Shown here one piece after another: positions 18,026 through 26,485 of a DNA stretch of 64,000 bases. The stretch is from Croceimicrobium sp963974215 (GTDB taxonomy: Bacteria; Bacteroidota; Bacteroidia; Flavobacteriales; Schleiferiaceae). Every line of letters starts with the position of its first letter. The first letter of the stretch is position 1. The stretch spans positions 1 to 64,000 of the forward strand of contig CAXBBL010000005.1 in NCBI GenBank assembly GCA_963974215.1. The letters run 5' to 3'. A program made the translations under genes and the position numbers. Below the pieces are notes generated by a model, which was given only the letters and a program-made list of their open reading frames with translations, did not search any database and had not been told where the DNA came from.

Positions 18026-20347
18026 ATGCAGAAGTTTTGGTATAAGCTCTTATTTATTTTAGCTTTCGCATCTGCCCTAAGCGCACAAAAAACACCCAAG
18101 TTGGGATTGGTTTTAAGCGGCGGTGGTGCGAAGGGAATAGCGCATATTGGAGTGATTAAAGCGATGGAGGAGGCAGGCTTACGTCCTGATTATATTGCAG
18201 GAACCAGTATGGGAGCCATTGTGGGCGGCTTGTATGCCTTGGGCTATTCGGCCAACGAAATTGATAGCATTATTCGTTCGGTGGACTGGGATCAGGTCTT
18301 GTCAAACTCGGTTCCCTTAAATTACATTGCTTTCGAGGAAAAAGAATATTTCGACCGCTATTTAATAGGTTTCCCGATACAAGGCTACAATATTCAGATT
18401 GGCTCAGGGCTAATTCGCGGACAAATGCTCAGCGAGATAATGCACTTCAATCTTTGGCCGGCGGTGCAATATGAAAGCTTTGACGATTTTCCCATTCCCT
18501 TTCGCTGTTTGGCGACCAATGTGGGTGCTGGGCAAAGCGTAATTTTTAAGGAAGGCTCATTACCAGCCGCCTTAAGGGCTAGTATGGCTATACCAACGGC
18601 CTTTACTGCGGTTAACCAAGATAGCACCCTATTGGTTGATGGTGGGGTATTAAACAATTTCCCAGCCGAGGTAGTAAAGGAAATGGGGGCAGACTACATA
18701 ATTGGGGTGAATGTGGGGACCAACCTGCAGAAAGATCTACCGCGGTCAATGCCCGATATTTTAATGAGTCTATCGATGATTCCTTCTACCCAAAAGTTAG
18801 AGGGACAAATGCAGCTATGTAATATTTACATCGAACCGCCTCTGGATCAATATAATGCAGCAAGCTTTTTAGATTCTGAAGATATTTTAAGGATAGGCGA
18901 TAGTACGGGGCAGCATTATAAAATGGCCTTTGAAAAACTAGCCCAAGAGATAGGCATGCAGCGCGAGCACTTTTCCATGGGGAAAGTTAATTCGGTTTTG
19001 AAGGTTGATAGTATTGATCTGCGCGGGAACAGCATTTTTTCGGATGAATTGATTTTAAACAAACTCCATATAAGCGAGGGGCAGTTTATTAAGCGTGAAG
19101 ATTTAGAATTGGGCATTAGGCGGGTTTATGGCATTAATGGTTTTTTGAATATTGATTATGAGATTATCAACCGAGGAGGAAAGAATACCCTCCGCTTAAA
19201 AATGAAGGAGAAATCTCAGTCTAATATTTTTGCTTCTTTGCATGCCGACAATATTTTTTCGGCTGGCATAACCTTAAATTATACCACGCGTGAATTATTA
19301 GGGAGCGAGTCACGCAGTATTTTTGCGCTCGATATTTCTAGAAATCCTCGCTTTCGTTTTGATTATTACAAATACTTACGTCAAAATAAGCGCTTGGCAT
19401 TTAACTTCCGTTACGATTACGGCGCACTGCAATTGCCGAGCTATCAGGCTGGAGAGTTAACCGATATTTCCATTTCCTATACCCATCGTTTAAGCGCCAC
19501 TTTTTTAACCACCCAATCTTTAAAAGAGAGTTATGGAGTGGGGATTTTCTTTGAGAACAGTCTTTCGCGTTTGCGGGTGGGAAGCAATGTGAATGAAGGT
19601 TTGCGCGGCTCTACCCAGCGCAATTACGGCTTGCGATTTACCCATACTTCCAATGATTTAAACGATAGGAACTTCCCAACGAAAGGTGGGGAGTCCTTAC
19701 TAATTTTAAATAGCTATTTAGCAACAGATTTGTCAGTGCGCTTAAAGGAAGGAGTCGATTCGGTAGTTGTTGAGGTAATTGGTCCAAATACGGCAGGATT
19801 AACCTTAAGCGAGTCGCAGTTAAATGAACTGTTGGAACTTTATAAACCAGGTTTTTACAGCGATATTATGTGGACGATACGCAAGTACAAATCACTGCGC
19901 TCAAATTGGCAATTAAACCCATTCGCGGCATTTGGTTTAAGTTTAGGATTGGGTGAAGAGAACGCTATTGTACAGAACTTTAGGTTGGGCGGTATGCAAC
20001 GAGTAGATATTCGCGATATCCGCGTTTTAGGATTACAGTTTGGTGAAATTACCACCTCCAATTTTGGTTTAGTGGGCTTGCAAAGTCAGCATTTAATTGG
20101 CAAGAATCTATTTGTGCGAGCGGGGATGAATGGCCTCGCTTATCATAATTATCTACCATTAGATGAGTGGGCGCTCATGCTAAGTGGTGAAAGGAGCAAT
20201 AACTTCAATCTCCTTTTAGGGATGGGCTTGGAAACGACTTTACGTACCTTTTTTGGGCCTATATCCGTGGGCTTAAGCACCAATAATATCGATTGGCAAC
20301 TGCGCTATTATGTAGGACTAGGGTTTTCTTTTAATTATTCAGATTAA
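18026..20347 (+). CDS. Patatin-like phospholipase with outer-membrane barrel
   Basis: A 773-aa protein with signal peptide (about 1-20), patatin lipase domain (25-300) and a C-terminal region with a POTRA-like segment (SIDLRGNSIFSDELILNKL) and an Omp85-type beta-barrel ending in an aromatic-rich strand (GLGFSFNYSD). The lipase has the oxyanion motif GGGAKG (32-37), nucleophile Ser61 in GTSMG and Asp205 in DGG. The layout is that of PlpD-like type Vd autotransporters and their Bacteroidota relatives, which place a phospholipase at the outer membrane. It is divergent from the EEP gene. Confidence 0.9.
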   Translation: MQKFWYKLLFILAFASALSAQKTPKLGLVLSGGGAKGIAHIGVIKAMEEAGLRPDYIAGTSMGAIVGGLYALGYSANEIDSIIRSVDWDQVLSNSVPLNYIAFEEKEYFDRYLIGFPIQGYNIQIGSGLIRGQMLSEIMHFNLWPAVQYESFDDFPIPFRCLATNVGAGQSVIFKEGSLPAALRASMAIPTAFTAVNQDSTLLVDGGVLNNFPAEVVKEMGADYIIGVNVGTNLQKDLPRSMPDILMSLSMIPSTQKLEGQMQLCNIYIEPPLDQYNAASFLDSEDILRIGDSTGQHYKMAFEKLAQEIGMQREHFSMGKVNSVLKVDSIDLRGNSIFSDELILNKLHISEGQFIKREDLELGIRRVYGINGFLNIDYEIINRGGKNTLRLKMKEKSQSNIFASLHADNIFSAGITLNYTTRELLGSESRSIFALDISRNPRFRFDYYKYLRQNKRLAFNFRYDYGALQLPSYQAGELTDISISYTHRLSATFLTTQSLKESYGVGIFFENSLSRLRVGSNVNEGLRGSTQRNYGLRFTHTSNDLNDRNFPTKGGESLLILNSYLATDLSVRLKEGVDSVVVEVIGPNTAGLTLSESQLNELLELYKPGFYSDIMWTIRKYKSLRSNWQLNPFAAFGLSLGLGEENAIVQNFRLGGMQRVDIRDIRVLGLQFGEITTSNFGLVGLQSQHLIGKNLFVRAGMNGLAYHNYLPLDEWALMLSGERSNNFNLLLGMGLETTLRTFFGPISVGLSTNNIDWQLRYYVGLGFSFNYSD

Positions 20348-20604
20348 GGCTTTAATTATTTTGGCTGCGGATAAATCTACTGCGGTTTAAGGCCCATATA
20401 TTGGGTTTTCAGAGTTCTTTGAATGCCATGAAGTTAGCCTCGAAATATGCCTTTTTTTTACTGGGAAAAGTTATATTTGAAAAAGATCCTTAAATCCTGA
20501 GTTTGATGAAAAACAAGGCATCAAAACTCTTTTTAGATATTGGGCTTTACAAGCAGGTTAAGGCAATTGGTTTAAAACCTTTACCATACTAATTCAGTAA
20601 ATAA

Positions 20605-22113
20605 ATGAGGAGCATACTATTTACGATAAGCTTTATTTTCAGCTTCTTTAACTGTTCTGCGCAATGGTCCTATCTCACAGAAGATACTTACAGTGGACCA
20701 TTAACTTATGGAGCTTTCAAATTACATTGCACGGGAGATAGTATCATAGATGCGGCTACTTTGATTTATAATCGTCCTGGAAGTGGTCATATACCAGTGC
20801 TAAGTCAAATTGGTATTGATGGTACCTTATTAGACTCCGTGTCTCTAGCTGGAGCAGTTATTCCTACTATTCCAGTTGGCTGCGCTTGGACTAATGATGG
20901 TCATTATTTAATATCGAGAGATTCCTCATCCGTTTTTTCCAGCATAGCAGAATCATTGTCAAAAGAATTAGAGATTAGAAGGTCAGACAATCACCAAGTG
21001 CAATGGAGCCTTAAAGGCAACTTTATTATTCCTAACTTTTACCAAAGGGATGTTTTTGTTAACTCCCTCGATGCTTTTTGGCTCTATAATCCACTAAAGA
21101 ATGAAATGAATGCTTTAGCGATAGCAGATGGAGATACTTTGTTGACGATTGATAGTGCTCAGATTGCCTCTAGTATGGGATTAGATAGTACTTATAAGTT
21201 GCTTAATATTTATATCGAAGGTCCTTCTTGGCGAAAAAGCGACACCGCTGTAGTTTTTTGTGATTTTTTGAAGATAGATACAGCGAACCCAATCCCAGAG
21301 TTTAAAAGCAAATTTGCTTTGTTCTTATTAGACAGCCTTAGGCCTATATCGGTTATTAGAGATTGGTATATAGCTCCTGAAATTGATTATGAGGACTATA
21401 CCTTAATTAGCAGTGAGGTCCGATATAATTCGAATAACTCCTTAGATCGAGCGGTGCTTAAAGAGGATATTTTAACAGGTTTAAATATTGACTCTTTTGA
21501 AGTAAAGTCCTTATCGTATAATCCAGATACGCTAAATCATAACCCAGATCATTACTTCCACTTCTATTCCCGTGGACGCTTTAGCTTCTACATAGAGGAG
21601 TTTGATTTTCCGCTATCCGAATTAGATACTTCTTTGTCTGGATTTGATATACAGGCGCTAAAAGTGAGGCTATATGAAGGTTCTGTATTGAAATATGAAA
21701 ATATAATTATGGATACTTCGAAATCGGGATATTATGATACAAAGTTTAGACAGTTGTTGCCTCTCTCAAATGGCAGCATGGCCTTGAACTTAGGAGTTTA
21801 CTGGAATCAGATTAAAGCAAGAGTATTATTTATTGACTCTAATGGAAACCACTTTTTAAAACACCCTTCGTTTGAAAAACAAGTAGTGGACATTTATCCC
21901 ACCCTAGTATCAGAATGGGTAAATATTGAGTGTGAAGATGAGATTAATAGGGTGCAAGTTCTTTCTGTAAATGGTACACTTTTTAAAGACTTAAAAGTAG
22001 AACCAGATAAAAGCAAAATTGAGCTAAGCTTAAAGGAGCTGCCTTCAGGTTTCTATTTTATTAGGGTGGGTACTTCAGAAAATCAGCTGCTAAGGAAGGT
22101 TTACAAGAAATAG
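20605..22113 (+). CDS. Secreted protein with type IX (Por) sorting domain
   Basis: A 502-aa exported protein: signal peptide to about residue 20 (FFNCSAQW), a long region without recognised domain that alternates short strands and aspartate-rich loops, and a C-terminal Por sorting domain from about 430 (VDIYPTLVSEWVNI to LRKVYKK). The body may be a beta-propeller-like or periplasm-spanning binding domain, but I cannot assign it. A degraded second copy of its last 34 codons lies about 0.9 kb downstream (23014-23115). Confidence 0.8.
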   Translation: MRSILFTISFIFSFFNCSAQWSYLTEDTYSGPLTYGAFKLHCTGDSIIDAATLIYNRPGSGHIPVLSQIGIDGTLLDSVSLAGAVIPTIPVGCAWTNDGHYLISRDSSSVFSSIAESLSKELEIRRSDNHQVQWSLKGNFIIPNFYQRDVFVNSLDAFWLYNPLKNEMNALAIADGDTLLTIDSAQIASSMGLDSTYKLLNIYIEGPSWRKSDTAVVFCDFLKIDTANPIPEFKSKFALFLLDSLRPISVIRDWYIAPEIDYEDYTLISSEVRYNSNNSLDRAVLKEDILTGLNIDSFEVKSLSYNPDTLNHNPDHYFHFYSRGRFSFYIEEFDFPLSELDTSLSGFDIQALKVRLYEGSVLKYENIIMDTSKSGYYDTKFRQLLPLSNGSMALNLGVYWNQIKARVLFIDSNGNHFLKHPSFEKQVVDIYPTLVSEWVNIECEDEINRVQVLSVNGTLFKDLKVEPDKSKIELSLKELPSGFYFIRVGTSENQLLRKVYKK

Positions 22114-23013
22114 AGTAGATAAGCAGGAGTTTTGATGGAATACATCTGTAAGCATCGGCACAGCCCCGTCTCTCATATTTGCACTAATCTAATAACGAAT
22201 TAATTAGATCCTGAAACGAGTTCAGGATGACCGCGTACAATGAATGGTTGAATATAAATAACAGCGGAATCGCGAAAACAACTTCACCGTCATTCCGAAT
22301 TTATTTCGGAATCTCCTTCCTTAAAAAAAATGGTCAAGCAGAATTTAAACGGAGTGCATCTGTGATCATTTGCGTTGATCTGTCTCATTAGTGTAATATT
22401 CATATAATCAATTAATTAGATCCTGAAACGTTTACCCATTACAGATTAAATTTTCAATCCGTTTTCTTAATTCTATTTCTCGTCAAAATTCTGATTATCA
22501 ATATATTATGTCGTTCGTTTTTTGGTTACGAACGCTTGTCCTCTTTCAGAGGAGTTCGTGAGTTCCGCTGCGCTCCAGTAGGTCAAAAAAGAACCAACCG
22601 AACGAAGTGAGCTCAGGCATTCAAATAAGAAATATAATACATGCCTAAAAAAATCAAGGCTCCAATTCCTCATCCTTAAAACCTTCACAAAAAGTAAGCT
22701 CGGTGGGCGGGCTCCTCACGTCGCTTCCCAACTCGCTAAACTTTTTGTTTTGTTTTTAACTCTTCGTAATTGAGGCCGGAAAACCTACTAACAAAGATTT
22801 CGATAGATTGAAAATTAGACTTTGTATGCTTTTTCGGGATGGCTGTCATTAAATCTTCTTGGTTGTAAAACCTAAAACTCTTTACTCAGGATGACTCTGC
22901 CGAATGAATAGCCGATAGTAAATAATGTCTTAATCGCGAACCACCACCTCACCGTCATTCCGAATTCATTTCGGAATCTCCTTCCTTAAAAAACGGAGTA
23001 CATCTGTGTAATA

Positions 23014-23115
23014 AGTAAAATTGAGCTAAGCTTAAAGGACCTGCCTGCGAGTCCGTATTTTACTAGGGTGAGTACTGCAGAAAATCAGCTGCTAAAGAAG
23101 GTGTACAAAGTTTAA
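23014..23115 (+). pseudogene. Orphan fragment of a type IX sorting domain
   Basis: Thirty-four codons from AGTAAAATTGAG to a TAA read SKIELSLKDLPASPYFTRV and TAENQLLKKVYKV, almost the same as the end of the secreted protein encoded at 20605-22113 (SKIELSLKELPSGFYFIRV, TSENQLLRKVYKK). There is no start or body, and nucleotide identity is also high, so this is a recent partial duplication rather than a gene. Confidence 0.75.
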
Positions 23116-23120
23116 ACTTA

Positions 23121-23171
23121 AGTTCCATGTAAAATTAGGCCTAAGACCTAAAATAAATAGTGGGTTTTAAG
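23121..23171. repeat. 51-base dispersed repeat, copy 1
   Basis: AGTTCCATGTAAAATTAGG and following bases to GTGGGTTTTAAG match 35562-35612 at about 44 of 51 positions with no gaps. The function is unknown. Confidence 0.65.
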
Positions 23172-23284
23172 CCGAAGCGCTGAAACCAGAGTGGGCTAAG
23201 GCAGAGGGCTTAGTGCTTTTTAACTACTTGGTACTCTCTTAGGATTGTTCGCTTGTCTTTTTTCAGCGTCACCGAAGATTAACC

Positions 23285-23707
23285 CTAGGTTTTTACAAAA
23301 CCCTCATCATCTTCAAAGTCTTCTTCATACTGCTCATCCTCGTCATGCTGTTCTTCTTCGGTCTCTAGTTTTGGCGGGGTAATAATCAGGAGCAGTTCAT
23401 TGCTGGCGCGTGCGACTAAGCCTAGCGTTAGGGTGCTAATAACGGCAATAATAGTGCTTAAGGAAATATTTCGAAGTTCTAAAACTTGATTAAACAACTT
23501 TAAAAGCGGTTGGTAGTTCGGATTCAAGAAGAAAGCTAAAATCATGGCTAGCGCTGCAATAAAAGTATAATAGCCAAAACGGTATTTGAAGCGCGGCACT
23601 AAGCCTGCCACAATAGCAAAGGCGAAAAAGAGTAATCCATTTTCCAATATTAAGGCGCCAACTAATAAACTGAAATGCAAGAAACTATAGCGGTATTGAC
23701 TTTTCAT
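23285..23707 (-). CDS. Small membrane protein with acidic tail
   Basis: A 140-aa protein with about four hydrophobic segments (first at SFLHFSLLVGALIL) and a very acidic C-terminal tail rich in Glu and Asp from about residue 115. The ATG at 23707 lies just after the stop of the upstream acylase gene; a longer frame exists but would overlap that gene by about 40 bases. No family was recognised. The arrangement suggests one transcript with the acylase gene. Confidence 0.7.
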   Translation of the reverse strand: MKSQYRYSFLHFSLLVGALILENGLLFFAFAIVAGLVPRFKYRFGYYTFIAALAMILAFFLNPNYQPLLKLFNQVLELRNISLSTIIAVISTLTLGLVARASNELLLIITPPKLETEEEQHDEDEQYEEDFEDDEGFVKT

Positions 23708-23708
23708 T

Positions 23709-26042
23709 TTACTTAAAATTATATTGGAAGGCCCATTTTTTCTCACTTTCACTCTTAACCCATTCGATTGGGAAGTACTCTACCTTATACCAAGAATCTA
23801 TTTGATCGGTATAATGTTTATGACTGGGCAGGCCACTTTGCCCACCCGCAATTACCATTTCACCAATAGGCGCTTCATTAGGACGCAGTTCAATTAAGGA
23901 ACGCATCGAAGGGCCATGCGTACCGGGTAGGTTGGTAGAAACATTAATACTGCGCGGACTGCCTTGTGCGGGGAAGGCCTGATAGTTAAACGGACGCAGG
24001 CGCGTTAAGTGACGGAAGTAAATTTGGTGATACTTACCGTATTCCCATAATTTGGGATTAAAACCATAATAGTCTCCCAAGTAATTAATGGTACCGGCCC
24101 AAACGCTTTGCACCAGTTCGGCATAGTCTATCTGTCTGCCATTGGGCAGAGGCAAAGGAAGTTTGTGATTCACTAAATAAAGCAATTGCTCCTGTTGGGG
24201 TAGGAAGTCGAATTTGCCCAAAAGACGTTTGGCGATGGTATCGTTCAAGGCATTTTTGAAAACGCTATATATGGTGGCGGCTTCGCTTTTAACATTGCAT
24301 GAACCATCCCAGTTTTTTAGGTAGGGTAGAAAGGTTTCAGGTGCAGATTCTAAAATCATTGTTTTTAATAGCGGCCATTCACCATCGACTACATCCCCGT
24401 GCATTTTCTTTAAATATTCACGGTCAATCTTGTCCTTGCTCATCAGCATACTACTAATTCTACGTCCTCTAGCGGTAGGAGCGAAAAGACTGTTTAAATA
24501 GGGCGTGAAGGCACTTTTAACCTGCTGTTGATTGGCGGAATGATTCCAGCCCTTGCCCGGTTCTAAAACCACCAATCTATTTCCTAAATGGGTGAATTTC
24601 GCCAAATTACTCTTGCGGTTGCCCAAGCTAATACCACGTTGGGGACTAGAATGTAAAAGCGCGTAGCCTGCGGTTACCATGCCAATATCCCCGTGATTAT
24701 CGGCCAGAACAAAGTTTTGGGCAGGGTGGCCAAAGTCTAATAAAGCTAAATGTGCTTCTTGCACGCTGCTAGCATTGCGCACATTTAAAAAAGCTTTCAT
24801 TTCATTGAGCTCGAATTTTTCGCCTACCCACTGGGTAGCCAAAAGTTCACCTTCCATATAATCGGCGGGACCGAAATAGGAATTGAAATAGGTGTAGTCA
24901 AAATCTTCTTGTCCTTTTACTGGGATTTTAACGGTGGAAGCTGTCAGCTCTTCCCACTGCCCGTCGAGTTTATACTGATTTTTATCGTTGGTTTCGAGTT
25001 TGTAAAATTCAGTCAAGTCCCAGGTGGCATTTGTCATTCCCCAAGCCACTTTATCGGTATAACCCGAAATAACCATGGGTGATCCTGGAATACTGAAACC
25101 ATGACAAACTTGGCCATTAACCACTTGATGTACTTCGTACCAAGTGCCCGGTAAATCGAGGGGAAGGTGCGTGTCGTTGCAAAGAAAAGCGTTACCCGTG
25201 GCACTTTTTTCGGCCGCCACGGCCCAGTTATTAGAGCCAACTTCATTATTGCCACCAGTGCGGGTTTCGGCCTGTGGAAAGTCGCTTGGAGAGGTGTAAG
25301 GAATGATACCTGCCTGTGGATCGAGGCTGTCAATATTGCTTAATTCAGGATAAATCGGGAAAGCTAAATCGCTTTGTAAAGGGTAGTAGTAATCAATAAG
25401 ACTTTGCGAAAGATGCTTTTTTAAAGCACTGAATTTAAGATCGTTTTCACTGTAGTTTAAAACCTTGTCCATATAGCGAACCAACATAATGGGCGTATAA
25501 TTTTCCATTGGGCTAGGCTCAAAACCAAGCAAGTGAAACTCGGGGGCTTTTTCCGCTTCATTTTGTTGCTTGAGGAAATAATTATATCCATCGGCGTAGG
25601 CTTTGAAAATTCCTGCTATTTGCGGATCTGTTTCTTGTAATTGCTCGAAGGCAAGCTTCGATTTATTCGTAAAATCGAATTTAATCCACCAACGATCACT
25701 TTCTAAACCTTCTGTACCGACCACTTCACTGAGGCGACCTTTCACGGTGCGCATTAACATTTCTAGTTGAAACTGACGGTCTTTCGCATGGCTAATTCCC
25801 ATGCCGAAAGCTAATTCTTCTTCCGTTTCTGCGAAAATATGAGGTACTCCTCTTTCGTTAAAACTGATATTTAATCCTGGGAAACGACTGTTGCTGAGGG
25901 TTTTAGTTTCATCTTGCATTTCTACCTGCAAGACAGAATTTGGGTAGAGTAAAAATTTATGCAAAGGTGGAACACCTTGCCAAGGAATAAATAGCAGAAG
26001 CAGCCAAAGGGCAGCAATTATAATCCAGATCCACTTGCGCAT
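23709..26042 (-). CDS. Penicillin acylase family (Ntn-hydrolase) protein
   Basis: A 777-aa protein anchored or exported by an N-terminal hydrophobic helix (residues 4-20). The alpha part ends near the autoprocessing site, with nucleophile Ser270 in EVGSNNWAV; the beta part carries GNAFLCNDTHL, the GSPMVISG loop, and a QGSPRSINVS stretch near the C-terminus. Relatives cleave amide bonds of beta-lactams or acyl-homoserine lactones after self-cleavage into two chains. The physiological substrate here cannot be inferred. The small membrane protein downstream is probably co-transcribed. Confidence 0.9.
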   Translation of the reverse strand: MRKWIWIIIAALWLLLLFIPWQGVPPLHKFLLYPNSVLQVEMQDETKTLSNSRFPGLNISFNERGVPHIFAETEEELAFGMGISHAKDRQFQLEMLMRTVKGRLSEVVGTEGLESDRWWIKFDFTNKSKLAFEQLQETDPQIAGIFKAYADGYNYFLKQQNEAEKAPEFHLLGFEPSPMENYTPIMLVRYMDKVLNYSENDLKFSALKKHLSQSLIDYYYPLQSDLAFPIYPELSNIDSLDPQAGIIPYTSPSDFPQAETRTGGNNEVGSNNWAVAAEKSATGNAFLCNDTHLPLDLPGTWYEVHQVVNGQVCHGFSIPGSPMVISGYTDKVAWGMTNATWDLTEFYKLETNDKNQYKLDGQWEELTASTVKIPVKGQEDFDYTYFNSYFGPADYMEGELLATQWVGEKFELNEMKAFLNVRNASSVQEAHLALLDFGHPAQNFVLADNHGDIGMVTAGYALLHSSPQRGISLGNRKSNLAKFTHLGNRLVVLEPGKGWNHSANQQQVKSAFTPYLNSLFAPTARGRRISSMLMSKDKIDREYLKKMHGDVVDGEWPLLKTMILESAPETFLPYLKNWDGSCNVKSEAATIYSVFKNALNDTIAKRLLGKFDFLPQQEQLLYLVNHKLPLPLPNGRQIDYAELVQSVWAGTINYLGDYYGFNPKLWEYGKYHQIYFRHLTRLRPFNYQAFPAQGSPRSINVSTNLPGTHGPSMRSLIELRPNEAPIGEMVIAGGQSGLPSHKHYTDQIDSWYKVEYFPIEWVKSESEKKWAFQYNFK

Positions 26043-26075
26043 AGTAAGCTTTTAGAGAAACGGCAATTTACATAA

Positions 26076-26130
26076 AAACCTGAGTTTGCCGTAAAATTTG
26101 GTGTCAGAACCACTGTAAATGTTGAGGTTC
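26076..26130. repeat. 55-base direct repeat, copy 1
   Basis: From AAACCTGAGTTTGCCG to GTTGAGGTTC; recurs at 26341-26395 with a single mismatch (CAC versus CAT). The two copies flank a 210-base unique segment between the acylase and the amidohydrolase genes. Confidence 0.85.
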
Positions 26131-26340
26131 GTGCCGAGATGAAAAGAAAATAACGGGGCATCGAAAAAGGATTGCTTGCAGAAGTCCTTACTAAGTCGTA
26201 AGGATTTGACTGTTTTCCAATAAAGCGAATAATACGTCGTCTTCTCCCTTTGCTGTAGCCCGCTACAGCTGCAGGTCACAGCCTCGTCTTTTTGATTTAT
26301 TGAAAATCTGTAACTCAAATTTTTAGCCAAGCACAGGTTT

Positions 26341-26395
26341 AAACCTGAGTTTGCCGTAAAATTTGGTGTCAGAACCATTGTAAATGTTGAGGTTC
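26341..26395. repeat. 55-base direct repeat, copy 2
   Basis: Second copy of the repeat at 26076-26130, same orientation, one mismatch. Between the copies (26131-26340) I see no gene. A long open frame across the whole 26052-26423 stretch on the minus strand simply reads through both repeat copies. Confidence 0.85.
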
Positions 26396-26485
26396 CGCTA
26401 CTTACCACAAGATTCCTCCCCAACTAAAAAAGGATGGGCGAATTTTAACTTTCACCCATCCTTTGCAAATTGGTACTATTTAGCT

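Larger units (their letters stand above)
22114..23284. repeat. 1.2-kb repeat-rich intergenic region
   Basis: No intact gene is present. Contents in order: a GATCCTGAAACGAGTTCAGG repeat at 22207-22233 with a truncated copy at 22418-22430; a 45-base repeat CACCGTCATTCCGAATT with its inverted partner TTTCGGAAT at 22284-22329, repeated at 22949-22993; a segment near 22510-22760 with small hairpins (CCTCTTTCAGAGG); an orphan sorting-domain fragment; and a 51-base repeat at 23121-23171 also found at 35562-35612. The mixture looks like a landing zone for repeat copies. Confidence 0.6.

Noticed and set aside
22500..22690. 60-codon frame in the repeat-rich region
   Set aside because: It has no family or start context and lies in non-coding repeat sequence.
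26052..26423. 123-codon open frame on the minus strand between acylase and amidohydrolase genes
   Set aside because: It runs through both copies of the 55-base repeat and gives repeated, low-quality protein segments; no start context or family.
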